NCBI GenBank assembly: GCA_964389005.1
Contig: CAYMCV010000126.1
Coordinates: forward strand, 1-6,554
Source: CAYMCV01 sp964389005
GTDB lineage: Bacteria; Bacillota; Clostridia; Lachnospirales; Lachnospiraceae
Reading direction: 5' to 3'
DNA length: 6,554 nt
Every line of letters starts with the position of its first letter. Within the stretch, counting starts at the first letter, position 1. The notes beneath the pieces were generated by a model. The model saw only the letters and a list, made by a program, of their open reading frames with translations, did no database searches and was not told where the DNA came from. Position numbers and translations under genes: made by a program. Of the stretch, positions 1-6,183 are shown piece after piece.

Positions 1-1
1 A

Positions 2-792
2 AAAGGGATTCCGTATGTATGGTATAATTTAGGCGGTGTTATAATGAACCTGTTATGTGCGGTAATCGGTACTGTGTTATACTTCTTTGTAAGCAAAGAT
101 GGGCTGCCCGGCACAGTTTTTATCTGTATGATAATCGTTGGAATCATATTGGCGTTGTTGAATGGACTTCCGCTCAAAACAGAATCGGTTAACAATGACG
201 GTCACAATATTGTGGCCATTTCAAAGAACAAAGATTCGCTGCGTGCATGGTGGCTGATGATGAAAATCAACGAAGATGTGACATATGGCATCCGCTTGAA
301 AGATATGCCGGATACGTGGTTTGANNNNNNNNNNTTGAAATTCCGGCAGAGAGCACATGGAAGAATGTTATGCAGGTTGACCTTGCTGTTTTCCATGCAA
401 ACAGATTATTGGATCAAGGAAAAATCGACGAATGTCGCGAATTGATTACACGTTTGTTTGATGCAGATACCGCAATGCAGGGCATCTATCGGTGGATGCT
501 GGGAATGGATCTTGTTTATTGCGAACTGCTCGGAGAACAGAAAGCCGATATCATTGAGAATTTTAACAGTAAGGAATTGAAACAGTTACAAAGCAGTATG
601 TCGAAATTTCCATCTGTCATTCGTACACAATACGCATATTATCTTTTGGCAAAAAAAGATGAGAAAGAAGCGAATTTGTATCGCTCAAAGTTTGATAAAA
701 TTGCTAAAAATTATCCGTATCGCGCAGAAATTGCTTCAGAGACGGAACTTATGGAGAAAGCGAAGCAATACATCGGTGCGATGAAAGAATAG
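2..792 (+). CDS. M50 (site-2 protease)-like membrane metallopeptidase, 5'-truncated by window edge and interrupted by an N-run
   Basis: The frame is open from base 2, so the ATG at 44 is an internal methionine: the residues before it read KGIPYVWYNLGGVI and run into MNLL. YNLGG..MN followed by two hydrophobic segments (about partial residues 9-28 and 36-54) and then NGLP..(x)..NDG matches the later membrane part of M50 peptidases, where the NxxPxxxxDG-type motif gives the third zinc ligand. The HExxH part would lie off the left edge and is not seen. After the membrane part comes a soluble helical tail of about 200 residues, rich in charged residues and with no recognised motif. The frame before the N-run (codons at positions 2 mod 3) continues after it in a different frame; joining the flanks by their shared TTGA gives an unbroken partial protein of about 258 residues. 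The stop at 790-792 lies 17 bp before the XRE gene, suggesting one operon. Family membership is from pattern memory; the substrate is unknown. Confidence 0.75.
325..334. other. Assembly gap (10 N) inside the M50-like gene, probably a false gap
   Basis: Ten N separate ...TGGTTTGA from TTGAAATTCC.... The coding frame changes across it, so the true spacing must be 2 modulo 3, which ten is not. Overlapping the two ends by their common TTGA reads TGG TTT GAA ATT CCG (W-F-E-I-P) in frame on both sides, so the gap most likely stands for a 4-bp contig overlap, not missing sequence. Confidence 0.85.
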
Positions 793-796
793 AGAG

Positions 797-802
797 AGGA
801 GG
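797..802 (+). promoter_or_regulatory. Ribosome binding site AGGAGG for the TTG-started XRE gene
   Basis: A full-consensus AGGAGG lies 7 nt before the TTG at 810. It decides the start: there is no nearby in-frame ATG, and translation from TTG gives the complete helix-turn-helix domain. It begins 4 nt after the stop of the upstream gene. Confidence 0.8.
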
Positions 803-809
803 CGGGAGT

Positions 810-1031
810 TTGCCGTTATACAATCATCTGAAAGAACAGAGGGCACGGTTGAACATCAATCAGCAGGAACTTGGCAAAATGGTAGGCGCAAGCAGACAGA
901 CCATAAGTTTGATTGAAAGAGGCGACTACTCGCCGTCCGTGACATTGGCAATCAAGATTGCAAAAGTATTTGAAGTGAATGTGGAAGACATATTCTGGTA
1001 TGTGGAGGGAGAAGATGACAATGAAGCGTGA
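810..1031 (+). CDS. XRE/Cro-CI family helix-turn-helix transcriptional regulator (TTG start)
   Basis: A 73-residue protein made almost entirely of one Cro/CI-type DNA-binding domain. The helix-turn-helix spans about residues 16-37 (NINQQELGKMVGASRQTISL region), followed by the usual ERGDYSPS turn and a helix ending in VNVEDIF. This is the short stand-alone YozG-like type that binds DNA as a dimer and carries no separate ligand domain. The start is TTG with a strong AGGAGG 7 nt upstream. The last 17 bp overlap the start of the DUF3169 gene, so the two are probably translationally coupled. Small XRE genes are commonly found beside DUF3169 membrane proteins in Firmicutes, which suggests the membrane partner modulates it or is its target. 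The DNA target is unknown; self-regulation is an inference. Confidence 0.9.
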   Translation: MPLYNHLKEQRARLNINQQELGKMVGASRQTISLIERGDYSPSVTLAIKIAKVFEVNVEDIFWYVEGEDDNEA

Positions 1032-1878
1032 GGATGAAATACCAACTGACTTAAGTTCGCCGGAAGAACCGGACATGGAAGAATTGGAAAGAATCAAAGA
1101 AATTCAAAGCGAGGATTCAATGTCAAAGGGAAAGTTTGCGATTACTATGATACTTTCATGTATTCTTGGCGGAACACTTGGCGGCGGAATGATTCTGGTA
1201 AGCGCGTATATTGACAATAATGGCATTGATTTTGCTGATTTTTGGCGGCAATTTCAATTAGATTTGACAGTATACCTCAAATGGATCATGATGGCGATGG
1301 ACGTCATTCTATTCTTGATTGCGTATGGTTTCTTTATCAAAGCAAAAAAAGTGTGGGCCATCAAAGAAGCGCGTGACGATAATTGGGACCGGACTGATGC
1401 ACTTATCGGTAAAGCATTCTTAATATCGAATGTGCTGACGGTCGTCAATATCGTATTGTTTACGCTTTCGGCATATATGATTTCCAAAACTACGGTACCG
1501 TTATGGTTGTTTATGGTTTCATTGGTGTTCTTCGTGCTGACAATTGCAGGAGCATTTATGTTACAGCAAAAGAGTGTCAATCTGTTAAAAGAAATGAATC
1601 CCGAGAAAAAGTGCAGTACGTTTGATATGAAATTCGAGCAAAAATGGTATGAGAGTTGCGACGAAGCGGAGCGTAAAATTGCGGGAATTGCTTCACGTAA
1701 GACGCTAACGAAACTGCAATACATATATATGGCAATTATAGTTATTTTCTTCTTCCTCGGCTTCAGGTTTGAGTTCGGTATCTTCCCAATTCTCATGACC
1801 GGTATACTATGGATTGCAACTATTTTTATCTATCAATCGGAAGTGATAAAGGCCGAAAAGAACTTAAAAAATGAGTAA
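1015..1878 (+). CDS. DUF3169 family polytopic membrane protein
   Basis: A 287-residue protein. The chosen start is the ATG at 1015, with GGAGG at 1004-1008 six nt upstream; an in-frame ATG at 979 lies deep in the XRE gene without a site, and the ATG at 1021 would be 12 nt from the site. An acidic N-terminal tail (about 1-38) precedes a glycine-rich membrane segment (about 41-65, GGTLGGG), then segments at about 87-108, 134-156, 161-183, and a final pair at about 235-252 and 255-273, so roughly six spans. The linker before the last pair contains FEQKWYESCDEAERK (about 207-221), resembling the conserved [FW]xxxW.ESCDEAE region of DUF3169 proteins. Function of the family is unknown. Overlap with the XRE gene argues for a regulator/membrane-partner pair. 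Two cysteines (200 and 215) flank this conserved loop. Confidence 0.8.
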   Translation: MTMKREDEIPTDLSSPEEPDMEELERIKEIQSEDSMSKGKFAITMILSCILGGTLGGGMILVSAYIDNNGIDFADFWRQFQLDLTVYLKWIMMAMDVILFLIAYGFFIKAKKVWAIKEARDDNWDRTDALIGKAFLISNVLTVVNIVLFTLSAYMISKTTVPLWLFMVSLVFFVLTIAGAFMLQQKSVNLLKEMNPEKKCSTFDMKFEQKWYESCDEAERKIAGIASRKTLTKLQYIYMAIIVIFFFLGFRFEFGIFPILMTGILWIATIFIYQSEVIKAEKNLKNE

Positions 1879-1884
1879 CTCCCA

Positions 1885-3075
1885 TTAGAATTCAATGTCA
1901 TCCATTCTCGCATTGTAAAGTGAGAGGATCTGTTGTATACGTTCCGTAGGCGTCAATACATTGTTGAGTGAGATATCGTGATTCATGAAGTCAATGATTG
2001 ACGCCATAAATTTGCTCATATCAGACTGAAGATAATACGGACGTTTCATCAATTCCGGTTGCGTATAGGTAAGATTGGTCGTGATAACTTTGTCAAAGTA
2101 GCACTTCTCGTAAGCCCTGTCAAACGCATCCAATCCGTTGGTAAACAGACCGTAAGTACAGCAGATAAAAACGCGCTTCGCGTTCATTTCCTTCAATTGT
2201 CTCGAGGTGTCAATCATACTGTCACCGGATGAAATAATGTCATCGATAACAATCACGTCCTTACCGTCGATATCATCTCCCAAAAATTCATGCGCGACAA
2301 TCGGGTTACGACCGTTCACAATTTTTGTATAATCTCTACGTTTGTAAAACATACCGGTATCAACACCGAGTACACTCGAAAAATAGACGGCACGATCGAG
2401 TGCGCCTTCATCCGGGCTGATTACGATTGTATGTTCTTTATCGATAATCAAATCACTTTCGTTCTCAAGCAATGTTCTTACAAACTGATAATTAGGCGTA
2501 AAATTATCAAACCCACAGAGCGGCGCTGCATTCTGAACACGCGGATCATGTGCATCAAAGGTAATAAAATTGGATACGCCCATGGAACTTAATTCTTCCA
2601 AAGCATATGCACAGTCCAAAGATTCACGTCCGCTTCTTTTGTGCTGTCGTCCCTCATACATAAAAGGCATAATAACGTTGATTCTGTGCGCTTTTCCGGC
2701 CGCAGAAGCAATAACGCGCTTCAAATCCTGATAGTGATCATCAGGCGACATATGATTCACGAAACCACCGAACTGATAAGTCAGACTGTGATTACATACA
2801 TCAACCAAAATAAACAAGTCTTTGCCTCGAACGGTTTCTTTCAACACGGCTTTTCCCTCACCGCTGCCGAATCTCGGGCATAAATATTCAAGTAAATAGT
2901 TATTTTCTATGTATCCGCGAAAAGCGGGGTCGTTACGGTGTATGTTTTTGATGGTTCTTCTAAAGTCGACAAGATAGTCGTTGACCTGATGACCGAGGCC
3001 TGTGGCTCCCGGCATAGCAATGATTTTGAGCGGTGCAACCGGCATCGCATTTTCCAATTCGTTCAGATTCGGCAT
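1885..3075 (-). CDS. prs: Ribose-phosphate pyrophosphokinase (PRPP synthetase), long clostridial form
   Basis: Makes PRPP from ribose 5-phosphate and ATP in the cytoplasm, feeding purine, pyrimidine, histidine, tryptophan and NAD synthesis. With the start at 3075 it has 396 residues, longer than the usual 310-320. Recognisable parts: the ATP-side region YEGRQHKRSGRES (about 140-152, replacing the usual YARQDRK), FDAHDPRVQ (173-181, equivalent of the DLHA catalytic histidine region), SPDEGALDRA (220-229), the flexible-loop basic residues KRR (245-247), and the PRPP-binding loop IDDIISSGDSM (277-287). The N-terminal half has an extended segment (NHSLTYQFGG through DDHYQDL) absent from the standard enzyme. 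An in-frame ATG at 3087 would add four residues, but the only GGAG (3082-3085) is placed 6 nt before the ATG at 3075. The gene converges on the DUF3169 gene and has its own promoter. Confidence 0.9.
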   Translation of the reverse strand: MPNLNELENAMPVAPLKIIAMPGATGLGHQVNDYLVDFRRTIKNIHRNDPAFRGYIENNYLLEYLCPRFGSGEGKAVLKETVRGKDLFILVDVCNHSLTYQFGGFVNHMSPDDHYQDLKRVIASAAGKAHRINVIMPFMYEGRQHKRSGRESLDCAYALEELSSMGVSNFITFDAHDPRVQNAAPLCGFDNFTPNYQFVRTLLENESDLIIDKEHTIVISPDEGALDRAVYFSSVLGVDTGMFYKRRDYTKIVNGRNPIVAHEFLGDDIDGKDVIVIDDIISSGDSMIDTSRQLKEMNAKRVFICCTYGLFTNGLDAFDRAYEKCYFDKVITTNLTYTQPELMKRPYYLQSDMSKFMASIIDFMNHDISLNNVLTPTERIQQILSLYNARMDDIEF

Positions 3076-3081
3076 GAGATA

Positions 3082-3085
3082 CTCC
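3082..3085 (-). promoter_or_regulatory. Ribosome binding site GGAG that decides the prs start
   Basis: Read on the minus strand the region is ATGGAG, six bases, then ATG. The GGAG overlaps the last base of the upstream ATG (3087-3085) and is ideally spaced for the ATG at 3075. Upstream of 3087 only a weak AGAAGA abuts the codon. Confidence 0.55.
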
Positions 3086-3118
3086 ATTCTTCTGTTAAAA
3101 ATCGCTTTGACACTTATT

Positions 3119-3147
3119 TTTATATCATTCCGCTAGTGACACGTCAA
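3119..3147 (-). promoter_or_regulatory. Sigma-A-type promoter for prs
   Basis: On the minus strand, TTGACG (3147-3142) is followed after exactly 17 bp by TATAAA (3124-3119), five of six matches in each box to TTGACA/TATAAT. Transcription would begin near 3112, leaving a leader of about 36 nt before the start at 3075. This is the best promoter match in the intergenic region. Confidence 0.75.
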
Positions 3148-3212
3148 GGAAAATCTTGTATTATGAGTATGGTGTGTTCATCTTACACGATGTAAACATG
3201 AGTGTTTGACGA

Positions 3213-3240
3213 TTGAATGAAGATTCCAATCGGATACAAT
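3213..3240 (+). promoter_or_regulatory. Candidate promoter upstream of the palindrome, toward the DUF512 gene
   Basis: TTGAAT (3213-3218), 16 bp, TACAAT (3235-3240). If used, the transcript would start near 3247 and carry the whole 140-nt hairpin in a leader of about 220 nt. A TTGACG at 3206-3211 also precedes the same -10 but at 23 bp, too far to pair with it. Confidence 0.4.
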
Positions 3241-3260
3241 TTGAAACATCAACAACTTAT

Positions 3261-3400
3261 ATATGAGCACGGTTCTGCATCAATTCGGACACACTCTCGT
3301 TCGGTAATTTGCATAGCGGCACATAAGACAGTATAATACACTGTCTAAATGCCGATGCAAATTAACGGTCCGAATTGATTTGCAGAATCCGGGCTCATAT
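3261..3400. repeat. 140-bp imperfect palindrome (long hairpin-forming inverted repeat)
   Basis: Nested complementary arms: ATATGAGC (3261-3268) with GCTCATAT (3393-3400); CGG and TTCTGC (3270-3278) with GCAGAA and CCG (3382-3391, one bulged T); ATCAATTCGGAC (3279-3290) with GTCCGAATTGAT (3368-3379); TAATTTGCAT (3305-3314) with ATGCAAATTA (3355-3364); CGGCA (3317-3321) with TGCCG (3350-3354); AGACAGT (3326-3332) with ACTGTCT (3340-3346), around a 7-nt loop (3333-3339). One arm carries 14 unpaired bases (3291-3304) against 3 on the other; TTCGG at 3284-3288 and 3300-3304 suggests a small duplication. No T-tract follows on either strand, so it is not a standard terminator. It could be a MITE-like mobile remnant, a structured leader RNA, or a dyad regulatory site. 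Function is not known. Confidence 0.85.
3309..3337 (+). promoter_or_regulatory. Candidate promoter in the palindrome centre (TTGCAT, 17 bp, TATAAT)
   Basis: A perfect TATAAT (3332-3337) sits at the hairpin apex, 17 bp after TTGCAT (3309-3314). Transcription would start near 3344 and read toward the DUF512 gene with a leader of about 125 nt. Because of the symmetry, the minus strand carries TTGCAT (3360-3355), 16 bp, TATTAT (3338-3333). The -35 match is only three of six, so this is a candidate alternative to the 3213-3240 promoter. Confidence 0.4.
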
Positions 3401-3455
3401 CACAGCCCCCAGTTTCGCGCAAGTAAATATACACAAAAACTACACATAAGAATAT

Positions 3456-3459
3456 GGAG
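3456..3459 (+). promoter_or_regulatory. Ribosome binding site GGAG that decides the DUF512 gene start
   Basis: GGAG lies 9 nt before the ATG at 3469. The in-frame ATG at 3454 overlaps this GGAG and has only ATAAG before it, so the later start is preferred. Confidence 0.5.
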
Positions 3460-3468
3460 CAATCATAC

Positions 3469-4815
3469 ATGAAACCGCAAGGCAAACTAATCAAAGAAAT
3501 CGAGAAAAAAAGTGTCGCATCGGCATACGGAATCGAACAAGGTGACACACTGTTAAGTATCAACGGCACCGAAATACAGGATATTTTTGACTATCGTTAT
3601 TTGATTCAAGACGAAGAACTGACGCTTGATTTTTATACAAAACAAGGAGAAACGATCAGTATAGAAATCGTGAAAGCATATGGAGAAGACTTAGGAATCG
3701 TGTTTGAGAACGGTCTGATGGACGAATATCGCTCGTGCTGCAATCAGTGTATTTTCTGCTTTATCGACCAGATGCCGCCCGGTATGCGTGAAACACTGTA
3801 TTTCAAGGACGATGACACACGCCTTTCCTTTTTACAGGGAAATTATGTAACGTTGACGAATCTAACCGAAAAGGACATTGACAGAATCATTCGGTATCGG
3901 TTAGAGCCGATGAATATCTCATTTCAGACAATGAATCCTAAACTTCGTTGCGAAATGCTCAATAACCGTTTTGCCGGTGAAGCACTTAAGAAAGCAGAAC
4001 GTTTGCGTGATGCCGGCATTACAATGAATGGGCAGATCGTCTTATGCAAAGGTGTCAATGACGGTGATGAACTGGAGTATTCCATCGAAAAGATGACGGA
4101 GTACATCCCATATTTGCAAAGCGTCAGCGTAGTTCCGGTCGGCTTGACAAAGTATCGAGAGAATCTCTATCCGCTGGAACCGTTTACGCAAGAAGATGCA
4201 AAGAAAGTACTGCAACTGATTCACAAATGGCAGATAATTTGTTATGAAAAGTACGATACACACTTTATCCATGCGGGTGATGAGTGGTATCTTTTAGCTA
4301 AGGAAGCATTTCCCGAAGCCGAGACATATGACGGATATTTGCAACTTGAGAACGGTGTCGGAATGATGCGTTCATTCATGGATGAATTTGATGAGACAAT
4401 GGATGCTGTCTGCGACAGGAATAAGAAGAATCCGTTGTTTCATATGAAAATGAATCGAAAGCGAGAAGTGTCCGTTGCTACGGGAGTGTTGGCGTATCCG
4501 ATGATTGCGTCATCTGCAAAGCGAATCGAAGAAATGTTTCCGAATATAACGATACATGTCCATGCCACCATAAATCATTTCTTCGGTGAGAAGATTACCG
4601 TTGCGGGGCTGATTACGGGACAAGATTTGGTGCAACAGTTGCAGGGGCAGAATTTAGGAGAATGCCTGTATCTTCCCGAATGTATGTTACGTTACGATGA
4701 AGACGTATTTCTTGATGATATGACGATAAAAGAAGCAGAATCTTCTTTACAAGTCAAAACAGATATTGTAAAATCAAGCGGGCAGGGATTTGTTTATTCT
4801 TTGCTGAAACTGTAA
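3469..4815 (+). CDS. DUF512 family protein: PDZ-like domain, radical-SAM-type Fe-S domain, DUF512 C-terminus
   Basis: A 448-residue predicted cytosolic iron-sulfur protein (the COG1625-type, NifB/MoaA-related group); its reaction is not established. A PDZ-like N-terminus (about 5-65) includes SVASAYGIEQGD and LLSINGTEI. The cluster motif SCCNQCIFCFID (about 89-100) has cysteines at 90, 94 and 97 in the CxxxCxxC spacing of radical-SAM enzymes, followed by the very conserved QMPPGMRETLYFKDDD stretch. The middle has barrel-like strands (NGQIVLCKGVNDG about 187-199, VVPVGLTKYR about 221-230). The C-terminal DUF512 part contains VATGVLAYP and GEKITVAGLITGQDL (about 373-387). The start at 3469 has GGAG upstream and fits the family N-terminus; 3454 would add five residues. 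The der gene follows 35 bp later, an arrangement often seen in Clostridia. No membrane segment is visible. Confidence 0.88.
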   Translation: MKPQGKLIKEIEKKSVASAYGIEQGDTLLSINGTEIQDIFDYRYLIQDEELTLDFYTKQGETISIEIVKAYGEDLGIVFENGLMDEYRSCCNQCIFCFIDQMPPGMRETLYFKDDDTRLSFLQGNYVTLTNLTEKDIDRIIRYRLEPMNISFQTMNPKLRCEMLNNRFAGEALKKAERLRDAGITMNGQIVLCKGVNDGDELEYSIEKMTEYIPYLQSVSVVPVGLTKYRENLYPLEPFTQEDAKKVLQLIHKWQIICYEKYDTHFIHAGDEWYLLAKEAFPEAETYDGYLQLENGVGMMRSFMDEFDETMDAVCDRNKKNPLFHMKMNRKREVSVATGVLAYPMIASSAKRIEEMFPNITIHVHATINHFFGEKITVAGLITGQDLVQQLQGQNLGECLYLPECMLRYDEDVFLDDMTIKEAESSLQVKTDIVKSSGQGFVYSLLKL

Positions 4816-4850
4816 TCATGAAGGATTCATTTAAAAGAACGGGAGTAAAA

Positions 4851-6182
4851 ATGTCAGATAAAAAAAGACCGATTGTGGCGGTCGTCGGAAGACCGAATGT
4901 TGGGAAGTCAACATTGTTCAATGCCTTGGTCGGCGAGAGAATTTCAATTGTAAAGGATACACCGGGAATTACACGTGATAGAATTTATGCGGATATCAAC
5001 TGGCTTAATCATAATTTTACGCTGATTGATACCGGAGGAATCGAACCGGACAGTCATGATATTATTTTGTCTCAGATGAGAGAGCAGGCTGAGATTGCGA
5101 TTATGACGTCAGACGTCATACTTTTTATGACAGATGTCAAACAAGGTCTGGTTGAATCAGATGCGAAAGTCGCAGAGATGCTCAGAAGAAGTCACAAACC
5201 GGTTCTTTTGGTTGTAAATAAAGTGGATAGTTTTGAAAAGCATATGCCGGATGTTTACGAATTCTATAACTTGGGAATCGGAGAACCGATACCGATATCG
5301 GCCGCGAATCGACTTGGAATCGGCGAATTATTGGATGAAGTAGTGAAGCATTTTCCGGAAGACATACCGGAAGATGAAGAAGATGAACGTCCGAAGGTAG
5401 CAATTGTCGGGAAACCCAATGTCGGCAAGTCTTCCATCATTAATCGGTTGGTTGGCGAGAATCGTGTCATTGTTTCTGAGATTGCCGGAACAACAAGAGA
5501 TGCCATTGATACGGAAGTGACGTATCAGGATAAACAATACGTATTGATTGACACCGCAGGTGTTCGAAAAAAGAACAAAATCAAAGAAGAACTGGAACAT
5601 TTTATGATTGTGCGTACCGTCGGAGCAGTAGAACGTGCGGACGTTGTGGTACTGGTGATTGACGCGACGGAAGGTGTGACGGAGCAAGATGCGAAGATTG
5701 CCGGAATCGCACACGAACGTGGCAAAGGTGTCATTATCGCGGTCAATAAATGGGATGCTGTGGAGAAAGATGATAAGACAATCTATCGTTTTACGGAGAA
5801 AGTCAGAAACACACTTTCTTATATGCCGTATGCGGAACTTTTATTTGTATCGGCAAAGACCGGCCAACGACTTTCCAAATTGTTTGAGATGATTGATATG
5901 GTGATGGAGAATCATGCGTTACGCGTCGGCACCGGTGTCTTGAATGAAATTATGACAGAAGCAGTTGCATTACAGCAGCCGCCGACAGATAAGGGTAAGC
6001 GACTGAAACTATTCTATATTACACAGGTTGCGGTAAAACCGCCCACATTTGTCATATTTGTCAATGATAAAGAATTGATGCATTTCTCCTATACAAGATA
6101 TATTGAGAATCGTATAAGAGATTCATTTGGTTTTCGCGGGACCCCGCTCAAATTTATAATCCGCGAGAGAAAGGAGCAGTAA
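4851..6182 (+). CDS. der: Ribosome-assembly GTPase Der (EngA), tandem GTPase
   Basis: A complete 443-residue Der, the usual family length. It acts in late maturation of the 50S ribosomal subunit. GTPase domain 1 shows the P-loop GRPNVGKS (13-20), TRDR switch region (41-44), DTGG (60-63) and NKVD (123-126). An acidic linker (EDIPEDEEDE, about 170-179) joins domain 2, with GKPNVGKS (187-194), GTTRDA (213-218), DTAG (234-237), NKWD (299-302) and SAKTG (334-338). The KH-like C-terminal domain follows (about 355-440), with the typical PPTFVIFVND and SYTRYIENRIR. All nucleotide-binding motifs are intact. The start at 4851 has GGGAG (4841-4845) five nt upstream; the in-frame ATG at 4818 lacks a site and would add 11 unconserved residues. 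It lies between the DUF512 gene (35 bp gap) and plsY (1 bp gap). Confidence 0.97.
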   Translation: MSDKKRPIVAVVGRPNVGKSTLFNALVGERISIVKDTPGITRDRIYADINWLNHNFTLIDTGGIEPDSHDIILSQMREQAEIAIMTSDVILFMTDVKQGLVESDAKVAEMLRRSHKPVLLVVNKVDSFEKHMPDVYEFYNLGIGEPIPISAANRLGIGELLDEVVKHFPEDIPEDEEDERPKVAIVGKPNVGKSSIINRLVGENRVIVSEIAGTTRDAIDTEVTYQDKQYVLIDTAGVRKKNKIKEELEHFMIVRTVGAVERADVVVLVIDATEGVTEQDAKIAGIAHERGKGVIIAVNKWDAVEKDDKTIYRFTEKVRNTLSYMPYAELLFVSAKTGQRLSKLFEMIDMVMENHALRVGTGVLNEIMTEAVALQQPPTDKGKRLKLFYITQVAVKPPTFVIFVNDKELMHFSYTRYIENRIRDSFGFRGTPLKFIIRERKEQ

Positions 6183-6183
6183 G

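Noticed and set aside
44..445. Stand-alone 133-residue small membrane protein starting at ATG 44
   Set aside because: The frame is open upstream to base 2 with homologous-looking residues, there is no ribosome site before 44, and the part after the N-run is read in the wrong frame.
370..792. Separate 140-residue protein starting at ATG 370
   Set aside because: No ribosome site; it is the C-terminal continuation of the M50-like protein once the TTGA overlap is merged.
1254..1796. 180-residue minus-strand ORF
   Set aside because: Antisense shadow of the DUF3169 gene, low-complexity composition, no ribosome site or recognisable domain.
2290..2592. 100-residue plus-strand ORF within prs
   Set aside because: Antisense to conserved PRPP synthetase motifs; composition of a shadow frame. 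The same holds for the plus-strand ORFs at 2641-2883 and 2938-3195.
3183..3195. TTACA-CGA-TGTAA inverted repeat as an operator
   Set aside because: Only 5-bp arms in AT-rich DNA; could be chance, and no second copy or known regulator match was seen.
3206..3240. TTGACG with TACAAT as a promoter
   Set aside because: The 23-bp spacing is too long for sigma-A; TTGAAT at 3213 pairs better with the same -10.
3261..3400. Palindrome as a bidirectional intrinsic terminator
   Set aside because: It lies between divergent genes, where no terminator is needed, and neither flank has a T-tract after the stem.
3345..3569. 74-residue minus-strand ORF crossing the palindrome edge and the DUF512 start
   Set aside because: No ribosome site seen, overlaps a well-supported gene start on the other strand, unrecognisable product.
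4818..4850. Der start at ATG 4818
   Set aside because: No ribosome site, and the 11 added residues precede the conserved N-terminus; ATG 4851 has GGGAG at good spacing.
5103..5119. ATGACGTC-A-GACGTCAT palindrome
   Set aside because: Lies inside der and is explained by ordinary coding sequence (MTSDVI); no sign of a separate function.
5328..5714. 128-residue minus-strand ORF within der
   Set aside because: Shadow of the conserved second GTPase domain of Der; no independent coding signal.
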